From Geotalea toluenoxydans JCM 15764 (GTDB lineage: Bacteria; Desulfobacterota; Desulfuromonadia; Geobacterales; Geobacteraceae), in NCBI RefSeq assembly GCF_001311985.1, contig NZ_BBCJ01000006.1, positions 62,001 to 126,000 on the forward strand: DNA of 64,000 nucleotides, in the 5' to 3' direction. The number at the start of each line of letters is the position of its first letter. Positions within the stretch are counted from its first letter, which is position 1. The notes under the pieces are model-generated. The model was not told the origin of the DNA, did not search any database, and was given only the letters and a program-made list of their open reading frames with translations. This document shows, one piece after another, positions 9,576-20,275 of this stretch. The position numbers were made by a program, and so were the translations under genes.

Positions 9576-11686
9576 TCAATCAAATTCAAAGCACCCATGG
9601 TGGCTGTCATCGGAAATATCCTGCCAGCCGGTCACCTCCACATCAACCATCTGGGCCACCGCATCGGTGAATCGGTCGACGAGAAAACCGATCAGCGCAC
9701 CTTTCATACCGGCAGCCACCTTGTCGCCGAAGGTTGCATTGCCGGCATCGGCAGCACCCATGTCGAGAAAGAAGTTCACCACATAGGCCGGCATGGAGAA
9801 GGCCACGCCGGCAATCTTCATCCCGGTTGATTTAGCCAGCATGTCCCCCATGAGCGGGAAAAGGGCATTGACCATGTAGACAGCTATGGTGGCCTCTGCT
9901 TGTTTTGGATATTTGATCGCACCCAGCTGGACTTTGAAATAGGTGGCAGCGACGAATTTCGAACCCTTCACCAGCACCTGAAAGGCGCTCTTCCAATGGC
10001 TCTGATACCAGTGAATATTTTTATAATCCCCCACCTGGTCGTGCAGAAGCCACTCGGTCAGAATGAACTGGATGCCCCTGCCGAAGCGCGGCGTTCGTGC
10101 CCGTGACGGGTAGTAAAAAGCCAGTCATCTTTATTATTGCTACAGGCGCCGCTTTTGGTGAACAGCGCCATTTTGGCCATGCTCTTCTGATCGAATTTTT
10201 CGCAGGCGGGAATGACGGTCCCGGTCACCGGATCGATCACGGCAACTTTCTGACCATTGCCGTCAACCATGCAATAGTCGCGTATGGGCTCATCATCCGC
10301 TGTAAACGCAGCAGCCTCACCGGTTAGAGCCGATGCAAGCTTGGCGGACAGTTGCCGGCTGAAGGCAGCCGGAACCTGGTAAAAAACGCTCAGAGAATTG
10401 CCGGCGCCTTTCTGCAGGCGGCTGCCTACCGAGGAGACGCCGCTGATAATGGCGGTACGGGGATTGATATGCTGCTCGACAACTTCCTGGCAAGCAGCAT
10501 CTTCTGCAGATGATATCTGACCTAATAGTTCTTTGTAATCGCCACTGATCAGATCGGGCGCAAGCTGGAACATGAAGGTATATTCAGTGGCTGATCCGGG
10601 CAGTATGGCAGGTGAGCCGTATATTGCCTTGATTATGTTCGCGTCCAGTGCCTGATTGATGGCTCTGAGATTGTGGGTGGCTTCGTAATTGCTAAGAGAG
10701 GCCTCCACATCGATGGCATCTCCGGAAGATCCGTCCTGCACCGCGGGTATTACCTGTCGCTGCGATTTCAGATAGTCCAGGTGAACATAGGTTGTCAGCT
10801 TGACCACATAACGATCCTTGATCGCCCCTCCATACTTGCCGATGCAGGCATCCAGGGTTGGAGAGGGATTCCTGTTGTATGCCACGGGCTTTACAATTTC
10901 CGTGATCATTGTCGAATGTGGTTCCAGTGCGCCGTCACCATCGATGTCGGAACTGCTGTTGTCGGAGATGGCTACCGTGCTGAGGGAGTAGTCCGTTTCG
11001 TCAAAGGGATCGAACGCGGCCATATGGATGGTTGCATGGGCTGAATCATCATTGGTGAAATCGGTGAGCTTGGCCAGTATGGCATCCCGATCCGCTTTGG
11101 AAACGTTGGAGGTCAGAGACTGGATGCTTTTGTCGGGTATTGCATCGGTGATCGATTGCCCCACCTGGATACTCAGTGATTGCGGGTCATGCTGGGAAAC
11201 ATGCTCGCTCTCAGGGGCCGAGCTTACCCCCAGGTTGTCCAGGCAGATCCGAAGTTCGGTGCCGGTCAGCCCCGAGCAGGCGAGCGGAATAACATCCGGT
11301 TTCTTGAGGCTCGGGATACCTGGTGCGGTGGAAAACGGGGCGTCAGTGACCGTCGATGCTACCCGTTTGCTCAACGGAGCAGGAGGTGAATACAGGACGA
11401 AGTCGGTGAGTATGGGCTCAGCCTGGCTTTTTTGCAGTGCGGTCGCTTTCGCCGGCAACAGTTTAAAGATGCTTGCATTATCGGAATAAAGTTCGCCGCT
11501 GGCAGGAAATTGTGGCTGGGCTGCCGCAAGCGCCACATGCTTGCCCTCTGCCAGATAATCGTAATAAACCTTGGTGACATTGTCGGAAACAGTCCGGGAA
11601 TTGCCCCTGTCGTCTGAACATCCCGAAACGATGACACCCGCCAGCAGCAGACAGATCAAAATCAAAAACAGGGTCCGTTTATACAT
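9576..11686 (-). CDS. Large lipoprotein of unknown function (frame broken)
   Basis: About 703 residues, exported as a lipoprotein: the N-terminus has hydrophobic LILICLLLAGVIV followed by the lipobox VSGC at about residue 22. No family was recognised. The middle is rich in Ser/Asp, with repeated DPxT and NxRT phrases; the last 150 residues contain alternating amphipathic helices and a hydrophobic stretch (AGVAFSMPAYVVNFF). One base is missing near 10115, and restoring it joins the two halves (DDWLFYYPSRARTP across the junction). ATG 11686 follows GGGAGGTG. It stands alone, with about 330 bp of non-coding sequence upstream. Confidence 0.6.
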
Positions 11687-12016
11687 TCTGCACCTCCCTC
11701 GAAAATTGCATCGGCATCTCAAATCCTGATCAGGCAGCTGTTTTTTTTGGACAGCCTGTTTTATGGATTGTCTTAGCGTTGGTCTGGTGGGTTGGTGGAT
11801 ATGGCAACCTTATGGGCGTTTTTAATCTGCACATAATTTACCTCACCCAAATTGATAAACAAGTGGGGGTTCTGCCGGACAAAAAGAAGGTTGCTGAAAA
11901 ACCTTGGTTTTAACTGTCATGCATCATCCCTTTCTGCAAGAGGTTGGGAGCCTCTCGCTCTCGATATTATTCCGGTTTCGGTCACAAACTATTAATGACA
12001 AATAATTTTCCTCGAC
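11687..12016. other. Non-coding region upstream of the lipoprotein
   Basis: About 330 bp without a supportable gene. It must hold the promoter of the lipoprotein gene at 11686, but I see no consensus promoter that I would defend and no strong hairpin. Confidence 0.4.
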
Positions 12017-12717
12017 TTAATTATCAGCCAGTTTCACGAATTGCTTCGCCAGCTGTGGACCCTTTCCCTCTTCCTCGTGTTTGAAAAAGACGAAGACATC
12101 CTCCCAAGATTGCTCCCGCAACCGCTTTACCCATCCATTCAGTTCATGGTCGCCATAGTCCGGCCTGCGCAGCCGGAAATAGCCCCAGTTGGCGGTGGCA
12201 ACAAAAGGCGCCTGCAGGTCCCCTTCGGCATCGGCAATGCACAGCGCCGCCTGATGCTTATGCAGCAGGTCGAAAAGCTCATCAACGAACCAGGATGCGT
12301 GCCGGAATTCGAATGCCGCGCGGCACCGGGGCGGCAATAACGACAAAAAACCCGCCAGCCTCGGCAGATCCTTTTTCAAGCCAGGAGCAACTGGAACAGC
12401 AGCGGCCCCAGGCGGTCCTTCAGCGTTCCTGCCACCTCCAGGAGATATGACAGGGAATCGTCGGCGTTCTGCAGCCGCTGCACGTGGGTGATCCGTTGCG
12501 GCGCCTTGAGCACGAATTTGAATTCCGCCGGAACCTGGCTCGCCCATGTTTCCAGAACCGACACCTTGGGCATCCGATAAAAGGTGTTGTTGATCTCCAC
12601 CGCCCGGAAATGCCCGGCGTAGTAATGGAGCATCTGCCTGTCGGGGAGTTCCCTTGGGTAAAAGGTGCCCTTCCATTCTTTGTAGGAATATCCGCTGGTG
12701 CCGACGTAGAGGTTCAT
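12017..12717 (-). CDS. DUF72 (YecE-like) protein
   Basis: DUF72 TIM-barrel family protein, about 233 residues, function not established. Recognisable family motifs: YVGTSGYSYKEWKGTFYP at the N-terminus, VEINNTFYRMP, FKFVLKAPQRITH, then FEFRHASWF and YFRLRRPDY in the C-terminal half. One base is missing near 12388 (TTGCTCCTGG where one more C gives LPPGLKK). The start ATG 12717 was chosen for the conserved MNLYVGTSGY opening. Confidence 0.85.
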
Positions 12718-12751
12718 GTGTCGCTCCGGGGCAAGGGGGATTGCTGGGCAT

Positions 12752-13089
12752 TCAAGCCTTTTTGACGAACTCCGATTTCAACTGCATGGCGCCGATGCCG
12801 TCGATCTTGCAGTCGATATCGTGGTCTCCCGATACAAGGCGGATGTTCCTGACCTTGGTACCGACCTTGACCACCGATGACGATCCCTTTATTTTCAGAT
12901 CCTTGATGACGGTCACCGAATCGCCGTCGCTGAGCAGGTTGCCGAAGGCGTCACGGACGACACTGTCGGCCTCTGCGCTCTCCACTGCTGTCTTTGGCCA
13001 CTCGTGGGCGCACTCGGGGCAGACGTACATTTCGCCGTCTTCATAGGTATATTCAGAGCTGCATGAGGGGCATTTGGTAAAGTGGTCAT
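12752..13089 (-). CDS. PhnA/YjdM family zinc-ribbon protein
   Basis: Small protein (112 residues after correction) with an N-terminal zinc ribbon, CPSC and CPECAHEW, and a C-terminal barrel ([17 protein letters not shown]). The name PhnA is historical; involvement in phosphonate use is doubtful, and the cellular role is unknown. One base is missing near 13074, which hides the first Cys pair; restoring it gives [18 protein letters not shown]. Complete otherwise. Confidence 0.8.
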
Positions 13090-13202
13090 GTTTTGTCCTT
13101 TGTATGGTTGGTAAATCGTTGCACTATGAATTATATCGCCACGTATTCGGCATGAAGCATCCGGCACACGATGCAGATTTATTGAGCCGAGACTTGGCGA
13201 TT

Positions 13203-13760
13203 TCAGCCCTTCCGCAACAGTGCAGCATGGCTCCCCGCCACCTTGGGCGTGTCCAGCACATATAAACCGGCCTTCTCGGCCATGGAGAGTGATCGCTGGA
13301 ACTCCTCGATTCGGACATGGCCTTTGGGCTCTGCCACCAGGCACCTGCCACCCGGCTTCAGAGCGCGGGCGATATTCTGAAAAAGAAGTCCGGCATCGGA
13401 GACTTCATGTACCACGGCGAAGGCGACCGCAAAATCAACTATCCCCTCAAACTCCGGCACCTCAAGGGACGTTGCCGTGCAGGCACGCGGAACGATTCTC
13501 TCGCCAACCTCTGCCTTACGGGCACGCTTTGCCAGCGAACGCAGCATCTTCTCCTGAACATCCACGGCGACCACCTTCCCCTGGTGCCCCACCATCCGGG
13601 CCAGGGGAATGGTGAACCAGCCCATGGCACACCCCACATCCAGCACCGTCATGCCGGGGTTAACGAATGGCTGCAGGATTTTCTCCGGGTTGTGGAACAG
13701 CCGGCGAAGGGGGCTGACAAGAAAATAACCCACCCAATGCGGACAGACTCCATGGCTCAT
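13203..13760 (-). CDS. Class I SAM-dependent methyltransferase
   Basis: Intact 185-residue methyltransferase. SAM motif I is VLDVGCAMGWFT, motif II VVAVDVQEKML, with FAVVHEVSDA and RALKPGGRCLVAEPKGH as later motifs. The N-terminal MSHGVCPHWVGYFLVSPLRR with a phrase like NPEKIL is typical of a Geobacter/clostridial group of small methyltransferases of unknown substrate, possibly thiols or arsenic (inference only). Stands alone. Confidence 0.8.
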   Translation of the reverse strand: MSHGVCPHWVGYFLVSPLRRLFHNPEKILQPFVNPGMTVLDVGCAMGWFTIPLARMVGHQGKVVAVDVQEKMLRSLAKRARKAEVGERIVPRACTATSLEVPEFEGIVDFAVAFAVVHEVSDAGLLFQNIARALKPGGRCLVAEPKGHVRIEEFQRSLSMAEKAGLYVLDTPKVAGSHAALLRKG

Positions 13761-13939
13761 GATCTCCTCCCCATCTTTACCGTGCCCAATCTACCCGCTG
13801 CCCCATCCGCAGCATTCCTTCTTCCAACTTTTATATCCCTTTTCCAACATCTGCATTGCTGGGCGGTTCATAATCCTAGTTCGAAGCTTGTGAGGTTATT
13901 CGTTTGACTTCATGTAAGATATAACTTACAGTATTTATA

Positions 13940-14275
13940 ATGCATACAGAACCATATCGAATAGCATATTACACAGACGAAAACGGAAACAAGCCATTTC
14001 GAGTATGGCTACAGGCATTGCGTGACCAAATAGCAGCAGTCCGCATCCGCGCCCGCCTCACACGGGTTAGGTCTGGCAACTTCGGTACAGTTCGCAATGT
14101 CGGCGAAGGTGTCATCGAGTTGAAGATTGACCATGGACCTGGTTACAGAGTTTATTATGCAATTGACGCCGGAACGGTTGTTTTGCTGTTGTGCGGTGGC
14201 GACAAGCGGACTCAACAACGCGATATTGAAACGGCCCAGAGGTTTTGGAAAAACCATAAGGAGCAACCAAAATGA
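13940..14275 (+). CDS. HigB/Gp49-like (RelE superfamily) toxin
   Basis: Toxin component of a type II toxin-antitoxin pair, 111 residues, probably a ribosome-dependent mRNA interferase. Family features: PFRVWLQALRD, RARLTRVRSGNFG, GVIELKIDHGPGYRVYY and LLLCGGDKRTQQRDI. Its ATGA overlap (14272-14275) with the downstream antitoxin gene gives toxin-first order, as in HigBA systems. Confidence 0.85.
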   Translation: MHTEPYRIAYYTDENGNKPFRVWLQALRDQIAAVRIRARLTRVRSGNFGTVRNVGEGVIELKIDHGPGYRVYYAIDAGTVVLLLCGGDKRTQQRDIETAQRFWKNHKEQPK

Positions 14276-14577
14276 AACATATGACCGACTATGAATCCGA
14301 TCTCCATGAGTGGCTAAAATCTCCTGAAAATGCAGCTGCATATCTGAACGCAGTTCTTGAGGAGGGAGATAAATCAGCCATGTTGCTGGCATTGCGGGAA
14401 GTGGCGCAGGCTAATGGTGGCATGGCTGCAATTGCCGAAAAATCGCACGTAAAGCGAGAGAGCCTCTACCAGATGCTTTCCAAACGAGGTAACCCAGAAC
14501 TCACCAGCCTATTTAACATCCTCCACGGTATGGGATTGACCATTACCATACAACCGATGCAAGAGGTTGAAGCATAA
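14272..14577 (+). CDS. HigA-like antitoxin with HTH
   Basis: Antitoxin partner, 101 residues, with a Cro/C1-type helix-turn-helix (MAAIAEKSHVKRESLYQML) and NPELTSLFNILHGMGL, typical of addiction-module antidotes that pair with Gp49-like toxins. It overlaps the toxin gene by four bases and should bind and repress their promoter. Confidence 0.85.
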   Translation: MKHMTDYESDLHEWLKSPENAAAYLNAVLEEGDKSAMLLALREVAQANGGMAAIAEKSHVKRESLYQMLSKRGNPELTSLFNILHGMGLTITIQPMQEVEA

Positions 14578-14718
14578 CTGCCCTTTGAGGTTCTGGCCCG
14601 GAATTCCGAGTAAGTCAGAGCAGGTTCACCCTGCCCTTCCTCATCGACTGTGCGTGCAGTTTTCCCGTAAAAGGCTTTCGATTGCGATTGTGCAACTACA
14701 CGCTAATTGCAAAATTGC

Positions 14719-14762
14719 AAGCCTGGCACTGTTCTTCTCCAAGCCTGGCACTGTTCTTCTCC
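14719..14762. repeat. 22-bp exact tandem duplication
   Basis: Two exact adjacent copies of a 22-bp unit starting AAGCCTGGCACTG (14719-14740 and 14741-14762), in the otherwise empty region 14578-14870 after the toxin-antitoxin pair. No gene or clear hairpin is seen in that region. Confidence 0.85.
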
Positions 14763-14870
14763 TTCATGCAACCGCTACATTTTCCTAGTAAATTGACTGT
14801 GTTCCGAGAAGCTCCCTAACAACAAGTCCAGTATTCGGGCTGTCGGGGATCTTCGTCCAGCCGCGGCCTT

Positions 14871-15215
14871 TTAAAGACTTTTAAAGTCTGCTTTTTCCTG
14901 GAGCATCAGTTCAAGGTCCTCAATCGGAACATTTACTTTTCTGGGTGGCAAGTCAATAACAACGCAGTAAGGATACTCTATGGCAGGCATGTATGTGTTA
15001 AGCATTCTTCCTGTTTTGGCGGTTGTTATGAAGCAAAGACTATTTCTATAAGAAAATAAAATAGTTTCACCAGGCACGATCCTCCCCTCGGCGATTCTGC
15101 CTTCAGTGAAACGGAAGAGGCCTGGTGGATTCCTCTTTGGAAGTTCCTTCGAAAAATATTCATCGAGCTTAAGGTCACTTTCGAACTCCTCCACGCTCAA
15201 CTTTATGAGTCGCAT
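14871..15215 (-). CDS. Hypothetical cytoplasmic protein
   Basis: 114-residue protein of unknown function, mostly polar, with no signal peptide. Features: an acidic N-terminus (SVEEFESDLKLDEYF), RFTEGRI, ILFSYRNSLCFITTAKTGR and a short predicted strand-rich core. ATG 15215 is preceded by GGAGGAGAG. It sits between two toxin-antitoxin modules, a context typical of small accessory genes, but I assign no function. Confidence 0.5.
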   Translation of the reverse strand: MRLIKLSVEEFESDLKLDEYFSKELPKRNPPGLFRFTEGRIAEGRIVPGETILFSYRNSLCFITTAKTGRMLNTYMPAIEYPYCVVIDLPPRKVNVPIEDLELMLQEKADFKSL

Positions 15216-15313
15216 CAATCTCTCCTCCTCGACTTGCCCAGATTCCAAGCTGCGTCTTAAATTTCAGCTTGGTCCGCCCCCTCGCGCCTGGAGCCGTTTA
15301 GTAGTTGTCCCCC

Positions 15314-15619
15314 CTATGCAGCATGGGAAAGTGGATGAACCTCTTTGTCAAGACGGTCCTGAAGGTTTTCCAGGGCCACCTCCATATCGTAATGTGTCTG
15401 AAGATTCAACCAGAATTGTGCTTCCATATTAAAGAAGCGCCCAAGGCGCAGTGCAGTGTCTGCGGTTATTGCGCGCCGTCCATGGACGATCTCGTTTATC
15501 CGCCGTGGCGTCACGCCAATATCTTTGGCCAGCCGATATTGAGTAACGCCCATGGGCTCCAGGAATTCCGTCAACAGGATTTCGCCAGGGTGAATGGGGG
15601 AAAAATCACGTTTTGCCAT
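15314..15619 (-). CDS. higA: HigA family antitoxin
   Basis: XRE-type antitoxin of 101 residues. The N-terminus FSPIHPGEILLTEFLEPMGV and the helix-turn-helix VTQYRLAKDIGVTPRRINEI are the hallmark of HigA (VapI-like) antitoxins. It binds HigB and autoregulates. I use ATG 15619, preceded by GAGGTG; a TTG at 15634 is less likely. Follows higB by 11 bases. Confidence 0.9.
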   Translation of the reverse strand: MAKRDFSPIHPGEILLTEFLEPMGVTQYRLAKDIGVTPRRINEIVHGRRAITADTALRLGRFFNMEAQFWLNLQTHYDMEVALENLQDRLDKEVHPLSHAA

Positions 15620-15630
15620 AATGTCACCTC

Positions 15631-15912
15631 TCAATGATAATCGACGATCTCGACGTTATATGCATCACTGTCTTTCCAAACAAAGCAGATGCGCCACTGC
15701 TTGTTGATCCGGATGCTGTGTTGCCCTTCCCGGTCATCGTGCAAAGCTTCCAGGTGATTAGCAGGAGGTACTCGCAAAGTCTCAAGAATAGTCGCAGCAT
15801 TAAGAATTTTGAGCTTGATCGCAGCCGAGCGCTGGATCGCTTGCGGCAACTTCGTGGAAAAGCGCCCGAAGAAAAGTTTTTCGGCCTCTTTGCAGTTAAA
15901 CGACTTGATCAT
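15631..15912 (-). CDS. higB: HigB family (RelE superfamily) toxin
   Basis: mRNA-cleaving toxin, 93 residues, with the standard HigB pattern: FNCKEAEKLFFGRFSTKLP, LEALHDDREGQHSIRIN and QWRICFVWKDSDAYNVEIVDYH at the C-terminus. Toxin-first order with higA, complete and apparently functional. Confidence 0.9.
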   Translation of the reverse strand: MIKSFNCKEAEKLFFGRFSTKLPQAIQRSAAIKLKILNAATILETLRVPPANHLEALHDDREGQHSIRINKQWRICFVWKDSDAYNVEIVDYH

Positions 15913-16128
15913 GGGGAAATAGTATCCCCATCAGATATTATCGTCAAGGGATAATAAACAGATTTTCAGCCAATGCTTTGTATCTGCCCGATGGGACTTC
16001 AGCAGAACCTTTCAGGGGACGAGCACCACCCTTAATATGTGAAAATTAATTTTATAATATTACACTTTTCTACTTAATTGTTTTACATTGCCGACTTGTC
16101 GAGGTCATAAATCTATGGAGGTGCGTCA

Positions 16129-16542
16129 ATGAGAAAAGCTCTTATCGTGGTATGTCTGCTCCTGTCCTTACCCGCGCTACCGACCCTGGCGGCGGAGGGC
16201 CCGCCCCCGTTTCATCTGATTTTCCGGCAGGAAAACGTAGTCAAGGACGAGGTGAAAACCAGCGCTAACGTGATGATCAATGTCATCAACCGCAGTGGTA
16301 GTGATGCCCAGGACATCCTTGTCTCAATTCCCATGCAGAACCCCTACCTGCCCAACGATGTTCCAGTTTTTTTCGGCACTATTCCCGATGGCCGCCAGTC
16401 AGAGGTGCTACAGATAGCGACATTGGCAAACGACATCATTGCGGCAGCTGAGCCTGAAGAAAAGTTGGTGTGGCGGATCGAATACACCAACCAGGCCGGT
16501 GAACGTACATCGGTCGACGTCAAGGGAGAGAACGGGTTCTGA
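16129..16542 (+). CDS. Small exported protein, unknown function
   Basis: 137-residue secreted or periplasmic protein with a Sec signal peptide (LIVVCLLLSLPALPTLAAEG). The mature part looks like a single beta-sandwich (NVMINVINRSGSDAQDILVSI, EEKLVWRIEYTNQAGE), similar to CARDB or fibre-type domains, but not assignable. It is 32 bp upstream of the large secreted protein at 16575 and probably co-transcribed with it. Confidence 0.65.
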   Translation: MRKALIVVCLLLSLPALPTLAAEGPPPFHLIFRQENVVKDEVKTSANVMINVINRSGSDAQDILVSIPMQNPYLPNDVPVFFGTIPDGRQSEVLQIATLANDIIAAAEPEEKLVWRIEYTNQAGERTSVDVKGENGF

Positions 16543-16574
16543 TTTTATAATGAACATTTCAGAGGAGTTCAGAT

Positions 16575-19500
16575 ATGACATCACACTATCTCAGGATAAT
16601 CCTGCTGCTTTTTGTCACTCTACTTCCCGTGTCACAAGCCGCAGCAGTTACACTCGACCCAGGTTACATCGCGGGTCAGGTCAGCCTTCCCGGCTACACC
16701 CCTACCAGTATTTCATTGAACGCCACCGGGGGCGGCTACACGGCAAGCAAAACCACCTACAACAGTCCCAATTATCAGCTTACAGTCCAGAGTGGAGACT
16801 GGAATTACAGCGTAGCCGCTTCCTGCGGTGTCTCGGGGACGAATGCACCCTACACGACCGTCTCCTTCAACAACAGGACCATCAAGGTCGCACCCAACCA
16901 GACAGTAGCCAACGACTACATCTACAACGTGGGCACGGTGCGATTCCAGGTGAATATCACCGGCGATCCCACAACTTATTCCTATGGCCACAGTTCCAGC
17001 GCTGTTAAAAATGTAACGACGGGTGAAAGAACATATACGACCAGCTCCTATACGCCCAACTTTACGACCAGAAGCTATTATTGGGACATTCCCGTAGTGC
17101 CGAACCAGCAGATTGCCCTTGCCGCCTCGGTGTATGTCCATAGCTCCACCGGAGGAAGGTATTATTCCTTCAACTCGAACGCAGCCGCCCCATACAACCT
17201 GCCGCTGCAGGACGTGCAACCGGGTGAAACGGTGATCGTCCCCCTGAATATCAGTTTTGTCGCCCCTGTCCCCAGCGACCCGCCCCCACCACCTACCACT
17301 TATACAGGTACTTTGGCCGGGAATATCGACCTCGCCGGGCTGCCCGCTGCAAATTTCGCCAGCCACTCGGCTGCCGGCATCACCATACCTGCAAACCCTG
17401 GAAGCTACACCAGGAATTACACCTTTTCCGGCAACGCCTACAGCTATTACGTCTATCCCTACACCTTCTTTGACAGCAGCATAGACAGCAACCTGCGCTG
17501 GCCGTACAAAAACGGCAGCCAAATCAACAACAGGTTCACGGTATATCCCAACCAGACAACCCTTCTCGATTTTTCCGGCGAAGGAGCTTCCTGAACGGTT
17601 CGATCAACTTCTCCGGCACCGTCAAGAACGAGGATCTGAGATACTACACGATGACCTTGAACGGGCAGGATTCCGTCTGGGAAACGAACAGATTGGCCTA
17701 TAAAAACACCAATTATGCCTACGTCTACCTCCGCAGAGATGTAACGGGAAACTACAAGCGTCCGCCGGTGCGTCAGTACAAATTGTTCATGACCCCCGGC
17801 GATTGGGATACCGTTGGTTTCGGCCTGAGAAAGGACTTCGTCGCTCCATACATAAAGTATTCAACCTTGAGCTTTAACGATTACAAACTCAGCTACGATG
17901 GCAGAAGCTATTTCGGCACTCCTGTGCACATTGCCTCAGGAGCGGAAAACCAGAAAGATTTCAACTATTGTTTCGGCTCGGCTATTTTCAGGTTCCGCGC
18001 CGTGGGAGGCGGTTTGCTGAGTTCCCCCTACATGTCCGGCAACGGCACCCACAAAACCAATAATGTTGACGACCTTTCCGCAAGTGTCAGTGCATACTCT
18101 TCGGTTAACAAGGTTGCCAACCCCGATCTGGAAATTTTCGGCCCCGCCGCGAACTATACCTTGAACACAGTTCGTGTCTATGCGGAAGACGGCAGCCAGA
18201 TCATCTTCCCTCCCATAACCTTCAGTCTGGCCTGCAATACGACGAAATTTTTCGACATCCCCGGTCCGACGCTGATCGTCATGTCCCCCCAGGAGGATCT
18301 GATCACCAGTGCCAGTTCCGTACCGGTAACAGGAAGGTCGTACAGTGGCTCCACCATAGAAAACATAGTCGTGAACGGTGAAGCCGCGGTCGTCACCCCC
18401 GTACCGGGGAGCTCGACCAATGAGGTTACCTTCGATCACACCATCCCCCTTTCTGCCGGCAAGAATATCCTGAATATAACCGTCACCGATGTGTCCAACG
18501 CCCAGGCAACCGACCAACGTGTGGTATTTGCCGATCATTGGCTGCCTGCGGTTTCCATAACCCCAGCTAGCGGCACCCGCTTCCCCGACACCGAGACGGT
18601 TATTCCCTTCTCCGTCCAGGCCTCCGATCAGGGGTATGGCTACACGCTTCAGGTCTATCTGGACGGCGCTCTGATCAGCACAACTACCGGTGCAGAAAAC
18701 GACACGACACCGGTTGCCGTTTCCTATGCAGGAACCCTGGACCGGCCCTCTATCGGCGAGCACGTCATTACCGCCGTTGCCACCGATCTGGCCGGAAACA
18801 GCACCACATTCAAGAGCATAATCGAAGTCTATCTGGCCCGCGACATGGTTCCGCCGGTCATCACCCTACTTGGTTCCCCGACAGTATCGGTGGAAGCAGG
18901 AAATGCCTATGCGGATGCCGGAGCCACAGCCTTTGACGATCGTGACGGTGACATCACCAGCAGCATCGTGACGGTCAATCCGGTGGATACCCTGAAGCCC
19001 GGCGACTACACCATTACCTATAACGTCACCGATGCCGCAGGCAACCCCGCCCCAGAGGTAACCCGAAAGGCCACAGTCGTCGACACCACTGCGCCGCTCG
19101 TCACGCCCCCACCCAACCTGACCGTCGAGGCAACCGGTAAGCTAACGGCCGTAGTCATCGGCACTGCCACCGCTACAGATCTCGTTGGCGTCGTCTCCGT
19201 CACCAGCGATGCCCCTCCTGCAGGATTCCCCATCGGCACAACCGTCGTAACCTGGACCGCAGTGGACAAGGCAGGTAATAAGGGAACGGCCGCACAGACC
19301 ATAACCATTGTCGATACCACCCCTCCGGAACTTTCCATCCCTGCCGATCAGACCGTCGAAGCTCTGTCTGCAAACGGTGCGACGGTGCAATTCAGCGTGA
19401 CCGCAAAAGATCTCGTTACAGCGGCGCCAACCGTGGTCTGCACACCCCCTTCCGGGTCTGTATTTCCTCTGGGGACAACGACCGTAACCTGCACAGCAAC

Positions 19501-20134
19501 CGATGATTACAACAATAAAGCCACGCGAAGCTTCACCGTTACTGTACGCGACACGACATCACCACTTCTGACGGTGCCTGCCGCCATCACCGTACTGCTG
19601 AACACCTCTGTCAATGATCCGGCTGTGCAAGCTTTTCTCAATGGTGCTACAGCCGTTGATTATGTGGATCAATCGGTCACCATTACCTTCACACCCCCCG
19701 TTCTTGACAGTGTCGGTGCAAAACAGGTAGTGTTCACCGCGGTTGACGATTTCGGCAACACTACAACCGCTACAGCGACTATTCACGTCAGATACGGTTG
19801 TAGCGGCAACTTCCTAACCCCGGTGAGCCTGCTCAGGCCCTTCAAACTTGGCTCCACAATACCGGTAAAACTTGCTCTGTGCGATGCAAACGGCTCCACC
19901 GTCACTTCGGCAGTCGCAATGCTCTTTCTGCAGCAATACTCGGCCAGCGAGCCGGTTGGAGAACCCATAGAAGTGACTTCCACCAACGCAGACACCGGAA
20001 ATTACTTCAGGGTCAGTGAAGGCATGTACATTTACAATCTCTACACCAAGGACCTTACTTCCGGCACCTACCAGATCCGGGCCGTCCTGGACGACGGATC
20101 GACCAGCACCATTTCCCTCTTACTGAAGCAGTAG
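16575..20134 (+). CDS. Large secreted HYR/Ig-like protein with C-terminal PxKF-type domain
   Basis: About 1187-residue exported protein with a signal peptide (LLLFVTLLPVSQAAA). The first ~400 residues are Tyr/Thr/Ser-rich beta repeats with a PPPPP linker. Then come Ig-like modules: a DUF5011-type module with VEAGNAYADAGATAFDDRDG, two HYR modules (PAGFPIGTTVVTWTAVD and GSVFPLGTTTVTCTATDD) and a terminal module with LLRPFKLGSTIPVKLALCD, the PxKF type. Likely a cell-surface or matrix adhesive protein. One base is missing near 17588. No membrane anchor is visible at the C-terminus. Confidence 0.75.
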
Positions 20135-20188
20135 CTCCTCCCTGCCATATGAGTGGGCTCCCCTTGGGGAAGTCCACACCACAAAAAG

Positions 20189-20216
20189 CAAACCCCGCTG
20201 TTGCCAGCGGGGTTTG
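20189..20216. terminator. Rho-independent terminator
   Basis: 12-bp stem CAAACCCCGCTG / CAGCGGGGTTTG with loop TTGC, 55 bp after the stop at 20134. On the plus strand it is followed by a short T-rich stretch; an A-run on the other side means it could also work for the minus-strand gene ending at 20276. Confidence 0.75.
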
Positions 20217-20275
20217 TTGTATCATCTGCAGCCTCAAAACGATCATCCCGCTGTGTTGCGGCTCCCAAGATCACC

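Noticed and set aside
9316-9610. Three overlapping short minus-strand frames after the lipoprotein gene
   Set aside because: They run over the 50-bp dispersed repeat and the lipoprotein C-terminus in wrong frames; none has a supported start.
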